A stretch of 64,000 nt of DNA, from the NCBI GenBank assembly GCA_902496275.1, contig CABVAC010000008.1:8204-72203 (forward strand), in the 5' to 3' direction. The stretch is from an uncultured Collinsella sp. GTDB taxonomy: Bacteria > Actinomycetota > Coriobacteriia > Coriobacteriales > Coriobacteriaceae. Numbering within the stretch: position 1 is the stretch's first letter; each line of letters opens with the position of its first letter. This document shows positions 60,302 through 64,000 of the stretch, in pieces. The notes beneath the pieces are model-generated. The model made no database searches and was not told the DNA's origin. It saw only the letters and a list, made by a program, of their open reading frames with translations. A program made the position numbers and the translations under genes.

Positions 60302-60786
60302 TAGTATTCGATGCCTTGGCGGGCTAGGAGGCCTTCGTCGAAGTGGTGTTTGACGGGGCGCATTTCGGTTACTAGGTCCGCGAGATCGGCCAGTGGCAGC
60401 AAGCCGCGGCCGGTGAGCACGAGCTCTGTGGTGGTCGGTTTCATTGCGATCAACGCTTCGACATCTTCGCGCGTCACAAAGCCTCGGCGCATGGCTTCTC
60501 CCAGCTCATCCAAGATCAGCACGTCGACCTGGCTAATCTGCTCGCGCGCCAGCTCCATGATCTGTGCGGCACAGGCTTCGGGCGTGTCGCGGTCGGCTTG
60601 TACGATGCGCAGACCTAAACGGGGCGCCGCATCATGCTCGGCGCAGTGCAGCTTCTTGGCAAACTGAAGCATGAGTACGTTAAGTCCATAGCCCGTGGCG
60701 CGCAGCGCGAGCCCCAGCGCAGCCGTCGTCTTGCCCTTGCCGTCGCCCGTATAGATCTGAACCTTGCCGACTTCGAGTGATGCCAT
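60301..60786 (-). CDS. cobO: Cob(I)yrinic acid a,c-diamide adenosyltransferase
   Basis: 161 residues. P-loop YTGDGKGKTTAALGLALR (about 12-29) and LILDELGEAMRRGFV mark the CobA/CobO/BtuR family. It transfers the adenosyl group of ATP to cobalt in corrinoids. The N-terminal helix of E. coli BtuR is short here. ATG 60786 lies in a 77-base gap divergent from ftsH. No other B12 gene is in the window, so it may salvage imported corrinoid. Confidence 0.9.
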   Translation of the reverse strand: MASLEVGKVQIYTGDGKGKTTAALGLALRATGYGLNVLMLQFAKKLHCAEHDAAPRLGLRIVQADRDTPEACAAQIMELAREQISQVDVLILDELGEAMRRGFVTREDVEALIAMKPTTTELVLTGRGLLPLADLADLVTEMRPVKHHFDEGLLARQGIEY

Positions 60787-60878
60787 CTCTATTCTTTCGT
60801 GCCCGGCGTCGGTTTATCGCCGGCCGGGTTGGGTATTCTAGTTAGCATTATCAACCCCAGTAGATGGAGTTCAAGCAG

Positions 60879-62771
60879 ATGGAGATGGATGACAACAAAC
60901 GTAGACGGAATATGATCCTCTACGTGCTCATCGCCTTCGTCGTCTACCTCGTGCTCTCGACCGTTCTGTTCCCCAACATCGGTCACACGCAGCAGATTAC
61001 GAAGACCGATTATTCGACGTTTGTCAAAGCGCTCGATAAGAAGAGTGTCGACAAGGTCGAGTACAACACGGACGATTACTCGATTTATTACACCAAGAAG
61101 GGCGAGGACGAGAACATCGCCTACAAGACGACCGGCGTGCCGAGTGACACGGGCTTTACCGATCGCGTGCTCGAGGCCGGCGCCTCGCTGGAGTCGGTGG
61201 TTCCCGATAAGAACTCGGGCCTGATGACTTACTACTTGCTCACGCTCGTCCTTCCCATGGCGATTTTCTTCCTCATCGGCTGGTGGCTCAACCGCCGTAT
61301 GAAGAAGGCCATGGGCGATGACGGCCCGTCCATGAATTTTGGTGGCGGCGGCTTTGGCGGCGGCGGTCTGGGTAAGTCCGGTGCGCGCGTTATCGCCTCC
61401 AAGGATGTTGGCGTGACCTTTAAGGATGTTGCTGGTCAGGAAGAGGCCAAGGAATCCCTGAAGGAGGTCGTCGACTTTCTGGAGAAGCCGCAGCGCTATG
61501 AGGAAATCGGCGCCAAGCTGCCGCGCGGTGCTCTTCTCGTGGGCCCTCCTGGCACTGGTAAGACCCTGCTTGCCAAGGCTGTTGCCGGCGAGGCGGGCGT
61601 ACCGTTCTTTAGCATTTCGGGCTCTGAGTTCGTCGAGATGTTCGTCGGCCGTGGCGCCGCCAAGGTGCGCGACCTGTTTAAGCAGGCTAAGGAAAAGGCC
61701 CCCTGTATCGTATTTATCGATGAGATTGATACCATCGGCAAAAAGCGTGACGGTGGCGGCTTTAGCGGCAACGACGAGCGTGAGCAAACGCTCAACCAGC
61801 TGCTGACCGAGATGGATGGCTTCGACAACCACAAGGGTATCGTCGTCCTCGCTGCCACCAACCGTCCTGACAGCCTCGATCCCGCTCTGCTGCGCCCCGG
61901 TCGTTTTGACCGCCGCATCCCCGTTGAGCTGCCCGACCTGACCGGCCGCAAGAACATCCTCGAGCTTCACGCCAAGAGTGTGAAGACCGAGCCGCCGATC
62001 GATCTGACCGCGATTGCCCGCGCCACGCCCGGAGCCTCGGGCGCCGACCTGGCCAATATCATCAACGAGGGCGCCCTGCGTGCCGTTCGCGAGGGTCGCA
62101 AGCGTGCAACCCAGGACGACTTCGAGGAGTCGGTGGAGGTCGTCATCGCCGGCCAGCAGCGTAAGTCCACGGTGCTGTCCGATCACGAGAAACAGGTCGT
62201 GTCCTATCACGAGATCGGCCATGCCATCGTTGCCGCCCGCCAGAAGGGTTCTGCGCCGGTTACGAAGATCACCATCGTGCCGCGTACGAGCGGTGCTCTG
62301 GGCTACACCATGCAGGTCGAGGAGGACGAGCGCTTCTTGACCACGCGCCAGGAGGTGCTCGACAAGCTCGCTGTCTACTGCGGCGGACGTGCTGCCGAGG
62401 AGCTCATCTTTGGTGAGATGACGACTGGCGCGGCCAATGATATCGAGCAGGCCACCAAGCTCGCCCGCAACATGGTGACGCGCTTTGGTATGTCGGAAGA
62501 GTTTGGCATGATGGCGCTCGGTACCGTTCAGAATGCCTACCTCAACCAGGACACGTCGCTCACCTGTGCCCCCGGTACGGCCGAGCGCGTCGACGCGATC
62601 GTCGCCAAGCTGATCGAGGACGCACATGACCGCGCCCTGCAGATCCTGAAGGAAAACAAGTTTAAGCTCCATGAGCTGGCTCGTTATCTGTACAAGAAGG
62701 AGACGATCACGGGCGAGGAGTTCATGAATCTCCTCACGCGCGAGAATCCGCTGATGCCAAAGCAGCAGTAA
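60879..62771 (+). CDS. ftsH: ATP-dependent zinc metalloprotease FtsH
   Basis: 630 residues. Two membrane segments (about 8-28 and 115-137) enclose an extracytoplasmic domain. The AAA module has GPPGTGKT at 222-229, Walker B IVFIDEIDTIG and the SRH ATNRPDSLDPALLRPGRFDR. HEIGH (444-448) is the zinc site. It degrades unstable membrane and cytosolic proteins. A Gly-rich FGGGGFGGGGLGKSG linker precedes the AAA module. ATG 60879 has GGAG nine bases upstream; ATG 60864 is in frame. Divergent from cobO. Confidence 0.94.
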   Translation: MEMDDNKRRRNMILYVLIAFVVYLVLSTVLFPNIGHTQQITKTDYSTFVKALDKKSVDKVEYNTDDYSIYYTKKGEDENIAYKTTGVPSDTGFTDRVLEAGASLESVVPDKNSGLMTYYLLTLVLPMAIFFLIGWWLNRRMKKAMGDDGPSMNFGGGGFGGGGLGKSGARVIASKDVGVTFKDVAGQEEAKESLKEVVDFLEKPQRYEEIGAKLPRGALLVGPPGTGKTLLAKAVAGEAGVPFFSISGSEFVEMFVGRGAAKVRDLFKQAKEKAPCIVFIDEIDTIGKKRDGGGFSGNDEREQTLNQLLTEMDGFDNHKGIVVLAATNRPDSLDPALLRPGRFDRRIPVELPDLTGRKNILELHAKSVKTEPPIDLTAIARATPGASGADLANIINEGALRAVREGRKRATQDDFEESVEVVIAGQQRKSTVLSDHEKQVVSYHEIGHAIVAARQKGSAPVTKITIVPRTSGALGYTMQVEEDERFLTTRQEVLDKLAVYCGGRAAEELIFGEMTTGAANDIEQATKLARNMVTRFGMSEEFGMMALGTVQNAYLNQDTSLTCAPGTAERVDAIVAKLIEDAHDRALQILKENKFKLHELARYLYKKETITGEEFMNLLTRENPLMPKQQ

Positions 62772-62790
62772 GGCTGGTTGCACAACGTCG

Positions 62791-62830
62791 AACGCCCCAT
62801 TTGAGTTTCTATCTCAAATGGGGCGTTTTG
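62791..62830 (+). terminator. ftsH terminator
   Basis: AACGCCCCATTTGAG and CTCAAATGGGGCGTT form a perfect 15-pair stem with a 7-base loop, followed by TTGTTT. Confidence 0.85.
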
Positions 62831-62846
62831 TTTGGGAGGGATATGT

Positions 62847-63338
62847 ATGAAGATCGTGGTGAGTGCCTGCTTGATGGGAGAGAGCTGCAAATATAACGGG
62901 CTCGACAATTACCATCGCGCGTTGGTCGAGGCCTGCGAACGCACAGGGACCGAGGTCCTGTTGGTGTGTCCCGAGGTTTTTGGCGGCTTGCCCACACCGC
63001 GCAAGCCGTCCGAGATTGTGAATGGCGAGGTTTGTACCTGCGAGGGCATCTCGGTCGATCGCGAGTTTCGCCAGGGTGCTCAGCGCGCGCTCGATATGTG
63101 CGAGCAGGCGGGCGGCCCGTCCGAGATCGCTGCGTGCGTCTTACAGGACCGTAGCCCCTCGTGCGGTGCGGGTCGCGTCTACGATGGCACCTTTAGCGGC
63201 ACGCTCACTGTGGGCAATGGTGTTTTTGTCGATCTGCTGCTGCGTCACGGGTACCGTGTGATTCCGGCTAGCGAGTTCGATCCCAGCATACTGGAGCATT
63301 GTCCACAGCACTCGAACCCAACACTTCCTCACGGGTGA
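62847..63338 (+). CDS. DUF523 protein with a 3' end altered by an insertion
   Basis: 163 residues. VVSACLMGESCKYNGLDNYH, VCPEVFGGLPTPR and LQDRSPSCGAGRVYDG are the family's Cys-rich conserved blocks, of unknown function. The core fold ends near EFDPSILE. The last 12 residues (HCPQHSNPTLPHG region) are encoded by inserted DNA after a 12-base repeat at 63284-63295. Using the second repeat copy (63838) the gene would end ...SILEF with TAA at 63854. ATG 62847 follows GGGAGGG. Confidence 0.85.
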   Translation: MKIVVSACLMGESCKYNGLDNYHRALVEACERTGTEVLLVCPEVFGGLPTPRKPSEIVNGEVCTCEGISVDREFRQGAQRALDMCEQAGGPSEIAACVLQDRSPSCGAGRVYDGTFSGTLTVGNGVFVDLLLRHGYRVIPASEFDPSILEHCPQHSNPTLPHG

Positions 63339-63425
63339 CCGTTTTGGCATCATCCGTGAAGTTGATATTGAGTACGACCCGGTCATCAAAGACGTAGACC
63401 GAGTTGACAGGCGCCGTACCCATGC
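63271..63425 (-). pseudogene. C-terminal remnant of a serine-recombinase-like protein
   Basis: Minus-strand frame reading NSVYVFDDRVVLNINFTDDA then KTVTREEVLGSSAVD. This resembles the C-terminal beta region of large serine recombinases (VYxxDDxxVLxxNxxDxxKTxxxEEV). No catalytic domain remains. Its last codons run through the direct repeat into the DUF523 gene. Family call is from memory of the motif only. Confidence 0.5.
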
Positions 63426-63849
63426 AGCCCCTCCCCACGACCCTCGCGCAGGAACGCGCACACGGCCTTCCCGTCTCTTGCGCCTCTCCCGGAACTGTCC
63501 ACATCAGCGTAGCCAATCCAGTCCGCCAAGGGCTGCAGCCCGGACAACGCGGCGATGGAGGGCTTCTTCGGCCTGCTCAAGAAGGAGTTCTGGCACGGCA
63601 GGGACTGGTCGGACTGGACCCCCGCCCGCTTCATCGAGGAACTCGGGGGCTGGATCGGCCGATACAATACGGAGAGGCGCAGCGATGCGCTCGGTGGCCG
63701 CACCCCGGCCGAGTTCCGCTCCGCGCTGGGAAGGGCCGCGTAACGGTCCAAGAAATCGTCCGCAGTCCCCATTCTTGCCCCTTTGGGACGGCTTCTTGTT
63801 GGGGCGTGCCTGCCCCAAACCCTGCTAGGAACGAGTGCAGCATACTGGA
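63284..63849 (+). mobile_element. Eroded mobile-element remnant between 12-base direct repeats
   Basis: CAGCATACTGGA occurs at 63284-63295 and 63838-63849. Between them lie 542 bases with a minus-strand recombinase-like tail and the C-terminal part of an IS3-type transposase, both broken. Both repeats fit the reading frame of the DUF523 end, so the repeat is either an attachment core or a target duplication. Base composition and content differ from the flanks. Confidence 0.7.
63513..63743 (+). pseudogene. IS3-family transposase, C-terminal fragment
   Basis: About 77 codons: SAKGCSPDNAAMEGFFGLLK then KEFWHGRDWSDW and a final WIGRYNTERRSDALGG. This is the end of the DDE integrase domain with its catalytic Glu (MEGFF) and the usual RYNxxR tail of IS3/IS150 OrfB. 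A stop lies in frame at 63510 and the first two catalytic residues are gone, so it is inactive. The 90 bases after it may include the right end of the element. Confidence 0.75.
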
Positions 63850-63857
63850 ATTTTAAA

Positions 63858-64000
63858 TTACTCTTTGCAAATAACCTTTGAACCTTCACCATCAATTACA
63901 ATTCCCTGACGATTGTTAATTGGGCATAGATTCAAATCCGAAAACTCAGTCATTATTTTCTCGGTAACTTTCTTAAATGGTGCTGTAAGATAATGCGGAA
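63858..64000 (-). CDS. C-terminal end of an unrecognised gene, cut by the window edge
   Basis: A minus-strand frame open to the window edge ends with TAA at 63858-63860. It encodes about 46 residues including PHYLTAPFKKVTEKIMTEFS and LCPINNRQGIVIDGEGS. Composition is strongly AT-rich against the window, as expected of acquired DNA. It is too short to assign, and is convergent with the DUF523 gene. Confidence 0.5.
   Translation of the reverse strand, partial: PHYLTAPFKKVTEKIMTEFSDLNLCPINNRQGIVIDGEGSKVICKE

Noticed and set aside
1..64000. CRISPR array, rRNA genes, SRP RNA or known riboswitches
   Set aside because: No regularly spaced short repeats and no recognisable conserved RNA core were seen; only the two tRNA genes are supported.

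Overview
This window looks like the chromosome of a Coriobacteriia actinobacterium, most likely a Collinsella. That is an inference from the GC-rich coding style, frequent GTG and TTG starts, the actinobacterial-type gene order around rimP-nusA-infB, rnc-smc-ftsY-ffh and rpmF-plsX-acpP, and the absence of any outer-membrane gene. The core is densely packed on the plus strand, and many genes overlap by 4 to 20 bases.

Layout. 1-5179 is an accessory, defence-like segment: an OLD-type ATPase/TOPRIM nuclease (cut by the window edge) with an unrecognised partner; a decayed stretch; then an AAA ATPase plus RloB pair resembling the AbiL abortive-infection system. 5526-16621 is one long operon for a Gram-positive Pel-type exopolysaccharide (pelD-like, pelE-like, pelA-deacetylase-like, pelF, pelG) that continues into CotH, VTC-domain and DUF4956 genes. 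Its first gene fuses a degenerate nucleotide-sugar-epimerase-like domain to a PelD receptor that keeps a c-di-GMP I-site-like RESD motif. 16622-21161 holds a tandem hairpin repeat and a sucrose locus (LacI regulator, two operators, PTS IIBC, GH32 hydrolase). 21257-24432 holds a PLP-fold protein without its catalytic lysine, a ModE-like regulator and guaB.

24692-48254 is housekeeping: leuS, a lipoprotein, the rimP-nusA-infB-rbfA-nrnA-truB-ribF-dnaG cluster behind a leader hairpin, rpoD, two identical tRNA-Asn genes, asp23/fakA-like genes, recG, rsmD, coaD, a DivIVA-like gene, DUF177, rpmF and plsX. 48379-55300 is acpP-rnc-smc-ftsY-ffh. 55421-62771 holds a DUF134/NifX-like protein with palindromic operators, thyA-folA, a SpoU methylase, a MATE exporter, cobO and ftsH.

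At the right edge a DUF523 gene has been interrupted at its last codons. A 12-base direct repeat flanks about 540 bases of mobile-element debris (serine-recombinase tail, IS3 transposase tail), and joining the two repeat copies restores a natural end to the gene. An AT-rich gene fragment follows.

Several long, near-perfect inverted repeats lie between genes (22268, 24551, 39895, 60214). They are the least explained structures in the window.
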